From positions 1 through 64,000 of the forward strand of contig JAIOPX010000105.1 in NCBI GenBank assembly GCA_021413705.1: a DNA stretch of 64,000 nt. Reading direction: 5' to 3'. The notes below the pieces were generated by a model. That model did not search any database and was not told where the DNA came from. It saw only the letters and a program-made list of their open reading frames with translations. This DNA comes from Planctomycetota bacterium. GTDB taxonomy: Bacteria; Planctomycetota; Planctomycetia; Pirellulales; UBA7805. This document shows, piece after piece, positions 1 to 8,049 of the stretch. The translations under genes were made by a program, and so were the position numbers. Every line of letters begins with the position of its first letter. The stretch's first letter is position 1.

Positions 1-66
1 CGCGGCTGGTTCATGCGGTCATGGAGCGGTAACGCATGCGGTAACCGGCCAAAGCTATCTCTGATT

Positions 67-549
67 TCAGTTTCCGGCCGATTCGTCGCCTAGGTTCACC
101 GATTTGTTGGCGATTTCCAAGTACCAGTGCTCAAATTCGCCATACTCGTCGACCTGCCAGCCGCGATCTTCCCAGCCATTTTCGGGACTGAGCATAAGGT
201 AGCGGAAGGCATAGTCATACTTCGGTTTGCCGTCCTGCATTCTTGCCAAGCACACTCGATTACCGCCGATAAGTGGGAAGAGATGCGCACCGTACACTAG
301 AATGCCGTCATCACGGTAGGTAGATGACCCAATAAACCCTTGCCAAGTCATGGCAAAAGTTGTGGCCTGCGCTGCAATTGTGCAAACGTCGGTGCAATGG
401 ATTGCCTGGTTCGCACCGCTGAGTTGCAGTGGAATCTCTGTGGCCTGTCGTAGACTGTCGAGAAGATAGGCGCGAGCCTTATCTAGTTCATTTCCTGCGA
501 GTCTGTCAGCGATCTGCGCATCAAAGACCTGCTTCATAATTTGGTCCAT
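67..549 (-). CDS. hypothetical protein
   Basis: An intact 160-residue ORF reads from an ATG at 549. The protein looks soluble: I see no signal peptide or membrane segment. The central part is hydrophobic and glycine-rich around TWQGFIGSS, and the C-terminal third is acidic and aromatic (WEDRGWQVDEYGEFEHWY). I do not recognise a family. It is isolated at the window edge, transcribed away from nusA, and followed upstream by more than 1 kb of non-coding DNA. The ordered amino-acid composition and lack of a competing longer ORF argue that it is real. Function unknown. Confidence 0.6.
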   Translation of the reverse strand: MDQIMKQVFDAQIADRLAGNELDKARAYLLDSLRQATEIPLQLSGANQAIHCTDVCTIAAQATTFAMTWQGFIGSSTYRDDGILVYGAHLFPLIGGNRVCLARMQDGKPKYDYAFRYLMLSPENGWEDRGWQVDEYGEFEHWYLEIANKSVNLGDESAGN

Positions 550-946
550 GCCAAGGCTATCGCAGATTGTAAGTCGCCGAATCGCAAATCACAATCACGA
601 TTTAGGCCTCATCTCCCCTAGTCTGCGTGAAACTCTCATCCCATAAGTGAAAACCCCTTCGACATGGAGGCCAAAGGGCTTCTTGTCTCATCAAGTCGAG
701 GTAACAGGATTTGAACTTTACCCATCAATAATTCGTTATCCAGCATAGATCTTAAGAAGTCATCGTAGACAATACTCAAGGGGGGTGGCCGATTCTGCTA
801 CTTGATTTTTGGAGCAAATCGGATATGGTGATATTGTGTCAAATGGCGGTATTCATCCCTCGATGGATGAAACGCCTGGCATGTGCGAGGTATCCTATCA
901 GAGCTTGGGCTGAAGCCTAAAAAACTTCAGGATCAGGTATCAGAAG
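550..946. other. non-coding stretch with a tRNA-like 3'-end remnant and imperfect hairpin
   Basis: No convincing protein gene is seen here. On the minus strand, 693-720 reads like the end of a tRNA (GTTCAAATCC T-loop consensus, then a CCTCGA acceptor-like end), but the T stem does not pair and no cloverleaf can be drawn. Just beyond it, 651-681 forms an imperfect hairpin (AAGCCCTTTG against CGAAGGGGTT on the minus strand) followed by a short T run. This could be a decayed tRNA or an attachment-site remnant. The plus strand at 911-930 holds a small CTGAAG/CTTCAG hairpin just before the terminator at 947. Confidence 0.25.
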
Positions 947-990
947 AGCCCGCCCCAAAACGCTTCATCGCGTCGTGGGGCGGGCTTTTT
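947..990 (+). terminator. rho-independent terminator-like hairpin
   Basis: AGCCCGCCCC (947-956) pairs perfectly with GGGGCGGGCT (977-986), and an inner ACGC/GCGT stem extends the structure. It is followed by a T run on the plus strand. No plus-strand ORF precedes it, so it ends either an unannotated transcript from 550-946 or nothing at present. Confidence 0.65.
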
Positions 991-1754
991 GCGTTTGGGC
1001 GGTTGATTTTCGACGCCAGGCGCGAAGGGGCAAAGACCCCGGCACGCCGGGACATACTGCGCGCAAAGAGTAAGAACGACGATCACGAAAATGCGAAAGG
1101 GGTGAAAGCACGAAAACTAAAAACAAAACAACCAAACTTTTGGCGTGAGCCAGGGAAACGGCCGGCACTTTGAAATATTCCGATTAAGGACTGCGCTGAT
1201 GGTGCGCGCGTTGGAGTACAGCCTCCAGTCTGTGTTCTCCAAGCAACCAAGGCACCTCAAACAACCCTGAAAACTTTGGGAGAACAAACCGGAGAACAAA
1301 CCGGAGAACAAGCGGAGAACAAGCGGAGAACAAGCGGAGAACAAAATCAGCAACTTGTTGCTCCGCAACAGGTTGCGGCGGCGAACACGAGGAGTACCCA
1401 GAATTCTGCGAAACACGCAAGCTGCGTCGGCGGTCAACGGGATGGTGATGACGATTCTGTTGACGAGTTGTGGAATGGCTCCGACCATTTCACTGCTACG
1501 ACCATAGGTCTCCCTGCGTTTCCTGGAGAACATCCCCAGAGTCTTTAGGGAGACCTGCGGTCGGTGCGATGAGACGGTCGGGAGACCGCCCCATAACTGG
1601 AGGCGCACTGGGTTGCGTGTCAAAAATGCATTCCCAAAACTTATCCAGGCTGCCGATTCTGGTGAACGGCAGCGGCGAAACGCAGTCGAGAAGCGGCTGC
1701 TGATTTCTCTCGGAAAGCAGACGGTTTCTGCCCGGCTACGGTGCTTGTGTACGC
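991..1754. other. repeat-derived intergenic region upstream of nusA
   Basis: The ORFs drawn here are low-complexity or cross the terminator, and I reject them. The stretch holds purine-rich simple sequence around 1080-1135, the tandem repeat at 1279-1344, and inverted motifs at 1507-1555 (GGTCTCCCT against AGGGAGACC) and 1575-1588 (CGGTC-GGGA-GACCG). It looks like accumulated mobile repeat debris rather than coding sequence. Confidence 0.4.
1279..1344. repeat. short tandem repeat, GGAGAACAAACC/GGAGAACAAGC units
   Basis: Two 12-bp units are followed by three 11-bp units and a degenerate last unit, directly repeated with no spacers. The unit-length change from 12 to 11 bp breaks any reading frame, so the ORFs through it are not credible. 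Confidence 0.85.
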
Positions 1755-1783
1755 TTGACAGCACCCCCAAAGACGGGTAGATT
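1755..1783 (+). promoter_or_regulatory. sigma-70-type promoter for nusA
   Basis: A perfect TTGACA (1755-1760) is followed after 17 nt by TAGATT (1778-1783). It lies about 190 nt before the nusA ATG, leaving a long leader that contains four copies of an ACGCGAC-like motif at 1884-1965. The spacing is ideal; the -10 hexamer is a moderate match. Confidence 0.5.
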
Positions 1784-1972
1784 TAACCGATTACAAACCG
1801 GCTTAAGTTCGGTCCTAAAAACGAGTTTCGCGTGGTGAGCGACCCCCCGTCGCAGGATTTTGGTGACGGGCAGGCCGGTCGGTCCACGGAGCTATGCGAC
1901 CCTAGCTTACAGCTACGCGACCCTAGGTTACGTAGTCACGCGACAAATTTTGAGCCACGCGACGGAATCGAC

Positions 1973-3409
1973 ATGAATCCAAATGAAGTGCTGCGGATCG
2001 TGGACGCGATCCACCGCGATAAAAATATCGACAAAGAGGTCGTCTTTCAGGCGATCGAGCAGGCGCTCATCTCGGCAGCCAAACGGCATTATGGCGAGGA
2101 AGAGGATATTGTGGTCGTCATCGACCGCCAGTCCGGGGCCATCACCGGCACGCACAACGGCACGGTGTTGGACTCCGAGGAAACCGTCGGTCGCATCGGG
2201 GCTCAAACGGCCAAGCAGGTCATTATTCAGAAGATCCGCGAGGCCGAGCGGGACGCCCTGCATGACGAATATGTGGCCCTGTCCGGTCAGATGGTGACGG
2301 GGGTCGTTCAGCGTTATGAAGGAGGAGCCGCCACGGTGACTCTTCCCAACACCGAGGCTATTCTCCCCCGCAGCGAGCAGATTCCCGGCGAGACGCACCA
2401 TAACAATGAACGCGTGCGGGCCACCGTCTTCGAGGTCAAGAAGGTCGGCAGCCGCGTGAAGATTATTTTGAGCCGTATCCGGCCGCAACTGGTCCAGAGG
2501 CTGTTTGAGCAGGAGATTCCCGAGATTGCTGAAGGAGTGATCGAGATCCGGGCGATGGCCCGCGAACCGGGCTTCCGCAGCAAGGTGGCTGTGAGCAGCT
2601 ATGACCAACGGGTGGACTGTGTCGGAGCCTGCGTCGGTGTGCGCGGCAACCGGATCAAGAATATCGTCGATGAACTGGCGGGCGAGCGGATCGACATTGT
2701 CCGCTGGAACGAAGACTTAATGGTGATGATTCCGAACGCTTTGCAGCCGGCGGAAGTGGAGGACGTCATCCTCTGTCAGATGCTGGGCCGGGCGATCGTG
2801 CTGGTTCGCGAAGATCAGCTTTCACTGGCTATTGGCCGGCGTGGGCAGAATGTTCGGCTGGCGAGCAAGCTCTGCGGCTGGGACATTGAAATCATGACCC
2901 AGGAGGAGTTGGACGAACAGATCGACCGGGCCGTGACAGGGTTTTCGGCGATTGAAGGAATCGAGCCCGAATTGGCCACGAAACTGGTCGAGCAGGGCTT
3001 TATGTCGTACGACGATTTGTCGATCATCGAGCCGGATGCCTTGATGGAAATGGGGGGGCTGACGGCCGAGCAGGTGGATGCGATCGTGGCTCAAGCGGAG
3101 GAGAAGGCAGCAGCGGCAGAGCAGCTTGCCGCCGAAGCCCGTCGCCGTCAGCGAGAGCAGGACCGGGTGGATGCAGCCACCAAAGCCGCGGAGGCCGCCG
3201 AGGAGGCTGCTGCCGCTGCCGCGGGTAAGTCCGCCACGAAGGAGCCAGCCGCTGAGGCAATATCCCCAGAAGCGGAATCGACCGAAGCAGAGTCCGCCGA
3301 AGTTGAAGCCGAGGCCGAAGTTGAGGAAGAGGGGGTAGGGTCGGCTGAGTCGGCAGAAGCTGGCGGCGCGAGTGATGTTGGCGATGCCATTTCGGAGACC
3401 AAGACGTAA
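1973..3409 (+). CDS. nusA: transcription termination/antitermination factor NusA
   Basis: NusA binds RNA polymerase and nascent RNA and modulates pausing, termination and antitermination. The 478-residue product has the NusA N-terminal domain (residues 1-125, beginning [17 protein letters not shown]), an S1 domain (about 130-200), and tandem KH domains with GVRGNRI and [14 protein letters not shown] helix-hairpin-helix segment then precedes an Ala/Glu-rich tail (about 385-478) typical of planctomycetes. I prefer the ATG at 1973 over the tracked GTG at 1832, because family homology begins there and the extra 47 codons are repeat-like. It is followed by infB and rbfA, but no rimP precedes it. 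Confidence 0.95.
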   Translation: MNPNEVLRIVDAIHRDKNIDKEVVFQAIEQALISAAKRHYGEEEDIVVVIDRQSGAITGTHNGTVLDSEETVGRIGAQTAKQVIIQKIREAERDALHDEYVALSGQMVTGVVQRYEGGAATVTLPNTEAILPRSEQIPGETHHNNERVRATVFEVKKVGSRVKIILSRIRPQLVQRLFEQEIPEIAEGVIEIRAMAREPGFRSKVAVSSYDQRVDCVGACVGVRGNRIKNIVDELAGERIDIVRWNEDLMVMIPNALQPAEVEDVILCQMLGRAIVLVREDQLSLAIGRRGQNVRLASKLCGWDIEIMTQEELDEQIDRAVTGFSAIEGIEPELATKLVEQGFMSYDDLSIIEPDALMEMGGLTAEQVDAIVAQAEEKAAAAEQLAAEARRRQREQDRVDAATKAAEAAEEAAAAAAGKSATKEPAAEAISPEAESTEAESAEVEAEAEVEEEGVGSAESAEAGGASDVGDAISETKT

Positions 3410-3502
3410 CTGCGCCTGGCGGCCGATATTGGCCGCGCGCGGTTGTGCTGCTCCGATTTGAGCTTGCTGCTTTCGGAATGGCCACAAGCGATTGTCTTTT
3501 AC

Positions 3503-3525
3503 AGGAGAACGGGACCATGCAGTGA
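3503..3525 (+). promoter_or_regulatory. Shine-Dalgarno plus two-codon mini-ORF (ATG-CAG-TGA)
   Basis: In the nusA-infB gap, AGGAG (3503-3507) lies 9 nt before ATG-CAG-TGA (3517-3525). The spacing is textbook for initiation but the frame closes at once. This is the position where ylxR usually lies, so it may be a leftover start or a leader that affects infB translation. A GCGGCC/GGCCGC hairpin at 3419-3436 lies just upstream. Confidence 0.3.
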
Positions 3526-3619
3526 GTAGCCAGAGGCCTTCCGGCCCAGCGCTCTTGTCGGTCCGCACCAGGGCCGGCAGCCTGGCTGTCCGGTGGGGCG
3601 ATAACAGGAGAGTACAGAC

Positions 3620-6238
3620 TTGGCAGTGCGCATTTATACCTTGGCGAAGGAATTGAAGCTGGACAGCGGCGAGCTGTCGGAGATCTGCACCAAAGCAGGC
3701 ATCACCGGCAAAGGCTCTGCTCTGGCCAATCTGACGGACGAAGAAGTCGCCAAAATCAAAGAGTTCGTCTCTGGCGGCGGGCGCACAGCCGCTCGGCCTC
3801 CCTCCGTGGCTGCGGCCGGTTCAACGGCGCGGCAGATCGAAGCTCAGGGTGGCACGGGCACGGCACTGCGTCGCGAGGACTACGTTCCTCCCACGGGGGC
3901 TCCGGAACGGCCCCGCAGTGGTACGACGGCAACGGTTGATCCCCCCGAGACGAAGCGCAAGCCACCGTCCGAAGGATCGCGCCCCACGACGCCCAGGAAT
4001 CCGGGCAGCATCAAGTTGGCCCCCATGCCGCTTACGGCCGGGCCCACGGAGCCCGTCGTTGACACCGGCCCCGCACCGCAAAAACCCGATTTGAAATTGC
4101 CGATCGACGTGATGCGTGGTGCCTCGAAGCCAGGCGCCAAGCCCCTTTCCGAGCACCTGCGCAAGCACGAGAAGAAGCGCGACGGCGCCCCGGCTGCCCC
4201 TCCCGCCGGCCCTGCCGCTCGAGGTGCAGCAGCAACGGCAGCCCCGGCGACGGAAGCGGGTCGCGAGCGCGTTCGCCGTGGCGGTCCTGTCGGCCGCAAA
4301 GATGCGCCGGCCGAAGAAGACCGCACCCTGATGGGGAGTCGCGAACAGCGTCAGGCGGCCCGCAAACGAGCGGCTACCAAGACCGTTTCTCTGACGGACG
4401 ACGACGAATCGTCGCGTTCGCGCCGTAAGAAGCGCGTGGTTCGCCAGAATGCGATTACGGCTCCGCGCAAGGAGCACGTCACGGTGGAAATGCCCTGCAC
4501 GGTTCGTTCGTTCTCGGCCGCCGTGGGCGTCCCCTACACCACCATTCAGCGCCAACTCATGTCGATGGAGAAGATGGTCACCATCAATTCACAGCTCGAC
4601 GTGGATACCGTGGAAATGTTGGCCCTGGAATTGGGGGTTGAAGTGAATCTACGTCAGGCCGTGAGCCTGGAGGATCAGTTGCGAGACCGCTTCACTCATT
4701 CGGTCGAGGACTCGGAAAATCTTGTTCCGCGTCCGCCGGTGGTGACGTTCCTGGGTCACGTCGATCACGGCAAGACGTCGCTGTTGGATGCCATCCTCGG
4801 GATCAATGTAGTCAAGGGTGAAGCTGGCGGCATCACACAGCATATTCGCGCCTACTCGGTGGAGAAGGACGGACGGCGGATTGCGTTCGTCGATACGCCA
4901 GGCCACGAGGCATTTACCGAAATGCGTGCCCGTGGCGCCAATGTCACGGACATTGCCGTGCTGGTGGTGGCTGCCGACGACGGCGTCATGCCGCAGACGG
5001 AAGAGGCCATCAGCCACGCCAGAGCGGCGGGTGTGCCGATCGTCGTAGCGCTCAATAAGATCGACTTGCCCGGCGTGAATGTGGATCGCATCTTGCAGCA
5101 ACTTTCCACCAACGAGTTGCAGCCGCGCGAATGGGGTGGCGACGTCGAAGTGATCCGCACCAGCGCCACGAAGAAGACAGGGCTGGACGACCTATTGGAA
5201 ATGTTGCTGTTCATCGCCGACGACAAGCAGCTTTCGGCCAATCCGAATCGGCCGGCTTACGGCACCTGCCTGGAATCGCGGCTTCATGAGGGGCTCGGCG
5301 TCGTCTCGAAGTTCATCGTGCAAAACGGCACGCTCCGCGTCGGCGATTCGCTGATCTGCGGCAGCTCGTATGGCCGCGTCAAGGCGATGTACGACACACT
5401 CGATCCCAGCAAGCAGTTGACCGAGGCTGGACCCTCGATGCCTGTTGACCTGACGGGGTTGGATTCGGCCCCCGCGGCCGGGCGGCGGTTCTATGTGCTT
5501 TCCGATGTGGCCGAGGCGCGCGATTTTGCCTTGCAACGCGGAGTGGAAGAACGCCGCAATGTGCTGACGCCGCCGGTTCATGTGACTCTGGAGGGGCTCT
5601 TCGAGCGGCTCGGTCAGAGCGATGTTCAGTCGCTCAACCTCATCCTCCGGGCCGATGTGCGAGGCTCGATCGAAGCGATCCTTCAGGAGCTGGCTAAGCT
5701 GGAACATCCCGAAGTGAAGATCAAGGTGTTGCAAGCCACGGTCGGCGGCATCAGCGAGGCCGACGTACATCTGGCCGACGCCTCGGATGCGATCATCTGT
5801 GGGTTCAACGTCGTGCCCGACGAAAAAGCCCGCGAGCTGGCGGACAAGCGCGGCGTTCAGATTCGCCGCTACGACGTGATCTACAACCTCACCGACGACC
5901 TGAAGAAGGCCTTGGAGGGGATGCTCACGCCGGAGAAACGCGAGACCGACATCGGCCGTGCTTTGGTGCAGCAGGCCTTCAAGATCAGCCGCGTGGGCAT
6001 GGTGGCCGGCTGCCGGGTGCTTTCGGGCGTCATTCAGCGCGGAGCCAAGGCCCGCATCGTTCGAGACAACACCATCATCGGCGAGTACACGGTCGAAGCT
6101 CTGAAACGGGTGAAAGACGATGCCCGTGAAGTGCGCGAAGGCTTGGAATGCGGCATCAAACTGGCCGGTTTCAACGACTTCAAGACAGGTGACGTGCTCG
6201 ACGTATTCAAGATCGAGGAGGTCGCCCGCTCGTTGTGA
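3620..6238 (+). CDS. infB: translation initiation factor IF-2
   Basis: IF-2 is the GTPase that brings fMet-tRNA to the ribosome. The 872-residue protein has an IF2_N domain at residues 1-55 (VRIYTLAKEL), a long Pro/Arg/Ala-rich linker, and a second IF2_N-like domain at about 285-350. The G domain follows, with GHVDHGKT starting at residue 379, DTPGHE near 425 and NKID near 479, and then the C-terminal domains. The start is TTG at 3620: AGGAG lies 9 nt upstream and the conserved VRIY begins two residues later. Confidence 0.97.
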   Translation: MAVRIYTLAKELKLDSGELSEICTKAGITGKGSALANLTDEEVAKIKEFVSGGGRTAARPPSVAAAGSTARQIEAQGGTGTALRREDYVPPTGAPERPRSGTTATVDPPETKRKPPSEGSRPTTPRNPGSIKLAPMPLTAGPTEPVVDTGPAPQKPDLKLPIDVMRGASKPGAKPLSEHLRKHEKKRDGAPAAPPAGPAARGAAATAAPATEAGRERVRRGGPVGRKDAPAEEDRTLMGSREQRQAARKRAATKTVSLTDDDESSRSRRKKRVVRQNAITAPRKEHVTVEMPCTVRSFSAAVGVPYTTIQRQLMSMEKMVTINSQLDVDTVEMLALELGVEVNLRQAVSLEDQLRDRFTHSVEDSENLVPRPPVVTFLGHVDHGKTSLLDAILGINVVKGEAGGITQHIRAYSVEKDGRRIAFVDTPGHEAFTEMRARGANVTDIAVLVVAADDGVMPQTEEAISHARAAGVPIVVALNKIDLPGVNVDRILQQLSTNELQPREWGGDVEVIRTSATKKTGLDDLLEMLLFIADDKQLSANPNRPAYGTCLESRLHEGLGVVSKFIVQNGTLRVGDSLICGSSYGRVKAMYDTLDPSKQLTEAGPSMPVDLTGLDSAPAAGRRFYVLSDVAEARDFALQRGVEERRNVLTPPVHVTLEGLFERLGQSDVQSLNLILRADVRGSIEAILQELAKLEHPEVKIKVLQATVGGISEADVHLADASDAIICGFNVVPDEKARELADKRGVQIRRYDVIYNLTDDLKKALEGMLTPEKRETDIGRALVQQAFKISRVGMVAGCRVLSGVIQRGAKARIVRDNTIIGEYTVEALKRVKDDAREVREGLECGIKLAGFNDFKTGDVLDVFKIEEVARSL

Positions 6239-6278
6239 GTTGCGTGCTGAACTTCCGGCTATGACTTCCCAGAACCCC

Positions 6279-6326
6279 AAGGGGACAGTCCCATTTTTGC
6301 TGAGACAAAAATTGGGACAGTCCCCG
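6279..6326. repeat. palindromic GGGGACAGTCCC element
   Basis: AAGGGGACAGTCCC and its inverted counterpart GGGACAGTCCCC flank a short ATTTTTG/CAAAAAT arm pair. The element is about 48 bp and lies between infB and rbfA. Two related copies bracket thiS at 35042 and 35393. Confidence 0.85.
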
Positions 6327-6340
6327 ACATTTCTTCTGCC

Positions 6341-6778
6341 ATGACTTCACGACGATTGCTCAAAGCCGCCGAGGCCATTCGCGAAGTCGTCAGTATGGCG
6401 ATTCTGACGGAACTGCGCGATCCGCGGATTGCCAACGTCACCGTGACGCACGTCGAGATGTCGCCCGACATGCGAGCCGCCAAAGTGCATGTCTCCGTGA
6501 TGGGGTCCGATTCCGCCCAGCAGCTTTGCCTGCACGGACTGGCGAGCGCCGCCGGATACTTGCAGTCGCAGCTCGGCAAGCGGATCGATGCCCGGTACAC
6601 GCCGCGCCTGTCCTTTGAACTCGATATGGGTATCAAGCGATCGATTGAGATCAGCCGCATCCTTCGAGAAGTGCTTCCGCCGGCTGCGGAAATGCCTGCC
6701 GATGAGGAGCCGGCGGCGGAGGAGGATCCTGGTGACGAAGTCCTCGAAACGGATACGGAAAAAGAGAACGTCGAATAG
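6341..6778 (+). CDS. rbfA: 30S ribosome-binding factor RbfA
   Basis: RbfA is a KH-fold factor that matures the 5' end of 16S rRNA and helps cold adaptation. The 145-residue product has the family signatures LRDPRI near the N-terminus, VTHVEMSPDMRAAKVHVSV in the middle and TPRLSFELD toward the end, followed by an acidic tail. It is the third gene of the nusA-infB-rbfA block, about 100 bp after infB with a palindromic repeat in between. Its TAG stop sits immediately before a second repeat pair. truB, the usual next gene, is missing. Confidence 0.93.
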   Translation: MTSRRLLKAAEAIREVVSMAILTELRDPRIANVTVTHVEMSPDMRAAKVHVSVMGSDSAQQLCLHGLASAAGYLQSQLGKRIDARYTPRLSFELDMGIKRSIEISRILREVLPPAAEMPADEEPAAEEDPGDEVLETDTEKENVE

Positions 6779-6913
6779 GTAGGTCAGGCTATTGCCTGAC
6801 GCTATAAGTTCCAAGAGAAATAAGGATTTCAGGTCGTTTTTGCCGTGAATTGCGAGGCAAAAGCCTGACCTGCGTCGAAATGGCACGTTTCGTCAGGCAA
6901 TAGCCTGACCTAC
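6779..6913. repeat. REPIN-like pair, GTAGGTCAGGC family
   Basis: GTAGGTCAGGCTATTGCCTGACG (6779-6801) and its reverse complement (6891-6913) face each other about 90 bp apart, with a degenerate third copy at 6854-6874. Each copy is itself a hairpin (TCAGGC/GCCTGA) with a GTAG foot. Related copies occur at 33032 and 36339. Confidence 0.9.
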
Positions 6914-6958
6914 AATAGTAGAGATACTCCCCGCCTGACTTCGCTGAGACTCCCACCG

Positions 6959-8029
6959 ATGGCCGCTCTGAATCGTACCGCCCAGTTGACTAAGCTGCAT
7001 AAGACTCTGAAGAAGCTCTATCAGCCGATTCTGCCGAACCTGAAGATGTCGTTGATGGAGCAGTTGCTGTATGCCTGCTGTCTGGAGGACGCTACGGCGG
7101 CGGCGGCCAATAAAGCCTTTGCCACACTCAGCGAGCAATACTTCGACTGGAACGAAGTGCGCGTCAGCACGGTTACCGAACTGAGTGAAACCATCTCGAT
7201 GCTGCCGGAACCGGTGGCGGCGGCCTCGCGGGTCAAACGGGTGTTGCAGAGCGTCTTTGAATCGGCCTATTCGTTCGATCTGGAATCTCTGAAGAAACAA
7301 AACATCGGCGTGGCGCAAAAGCGGCTGGCCAAGTATGACGGGGTCAGCGCTTTTGGCGTTGCGTTCGCCACGCAGACGGGATTGGGGGGGCACTCCGTTC
7401 CACTGGGCCACGGCGCTCTCGACATTCTCTACATCGTGGGCGTGATCAATGAGAAGGAGCGTGCTACCGGTGAGGTGCCCGGGATGGAACGGGCGATTCC
7501 CAAGAACAAGGGAATCGAGTTCGGCTCATTGCTGAATCAATTGGGTGTCGAATACGCGCGCAGCCCCAACGCGCCCGCGATGCGCAAGCTGTTGTTATCC
7601 ATTGCGCCGGATGCCAAAGACCGATTCCCCAAGCGGGGCGCCAAGCCGGTCGCTGTCGAACCTGAGCCTGCGCCAACTCCGCCTATGGATGGCAAAGCCA
7701 AGCCAGACGCCAAGTCGTCCGCGACCGGAACGCCGCAAGGCAAGGGCAAAGCAGAGCCGGCGCCCGTCGGGAAGAAAGGCGCGCCTCCGGCGAAGCCCCA
7801 GATTGCAGTCAAGCCCCAGGTTGCGGGAAAGCCCCCGGGGACCGCCAAGCCGATGCCTGCCGCCAAGCAGCCGACGCCTCCCGCGAAGACTCCGCCTGCC
7901 AAAGTGCATCCACCTGCGAAAGCACAGCCCGCTCCGGCAAGTAAGAAGCCCCCGATGAAACCGGCGAAGGCACCTCCTCCACACGCCAAAGGGGCGGCAG
8001 GGCGCGGCGCACCGCGCAAACCACGTTAA
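6959..8029 (+). CDS. endonuclease III-like (HhH-GPD fold) protein, probably non-catalytic
   Basis: Residues 15-210 of this 356-residue protein resemble the helical HhH-GPD fold of endonuclease III-type glycosylases, including a hairpin-like KYDGVSAFGVAFA and the following PLGHGALDIL. The lysine expected in the hairpin and the aspartate of the usual VDTH motif are not at the canonical places, and no 4Fe-4S cysteine loop follows. Residues 215-356 are a Pro/Lys/Ala-rich basic tail. I infer a DNA- or nucleic-acid-binding relative that has lost glycosylase chemistry. It is framed by repeats upstream and the TPR gene 20 bp downstream, probably in one operon. Confidence 0.6.
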   Translation: MAALNRTAQLTKLHKTLKKLYQPILPNLKMSLMEQLLYACCLEDATAAAANKAFATLSEQYFDWNEVRVSTVTELSETISMLPEPVAAASRVKRVLQSVFESAYSFDLESLKKQNIGVAQKRLAKYDGVSAFGVAFATQTGLGGHSVPLGHGALDILYIVGVINEKERATGEVPGMERAIPKNKGIEFGSLLNQLGVEYARSPNAPAMRKLLLSIAPDAKDRFPKRGAKPVAVEPEPAPTPPMDGKAKPDAKSSATGTPQGKGKAEPAPVGKKGAPPAKPQIAVKPQVAGKPPGTAKPMPAAKQPTPPAKTPPAKVHPPAKAQPAPASKKPPMKPAKAPPPHAKGAAGRGAPRKPR

Positions 8030-8049
8030 AGGAGGGTACATCCCCCGCC

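Noticed and set aside
693-720. tRNA gene on the minus strand
   Set aside because: Only the T-loop and acceptor end look like a tRNA; no T stem, anticodon stem or D arm can be paired.
883-1173. 96-residue plus-strand ORF
   Set aside because: It runs straight through the terminator hairpin and a purine-rich simple-sequence tract; composition is not protein-like.
1279-1344. possible CRISPR-like array
   Set aside because: Units are 11-12 bp and directly adjacent with no spacers, so it is a simple tandem repeat.
1117-1770. 217-residue minus-strand ORF upstream of nusA
   Set aside because: Its leucine/serine-rich middle is the reverse translation of the 11/12-bp tandem repeat; no conserved features.
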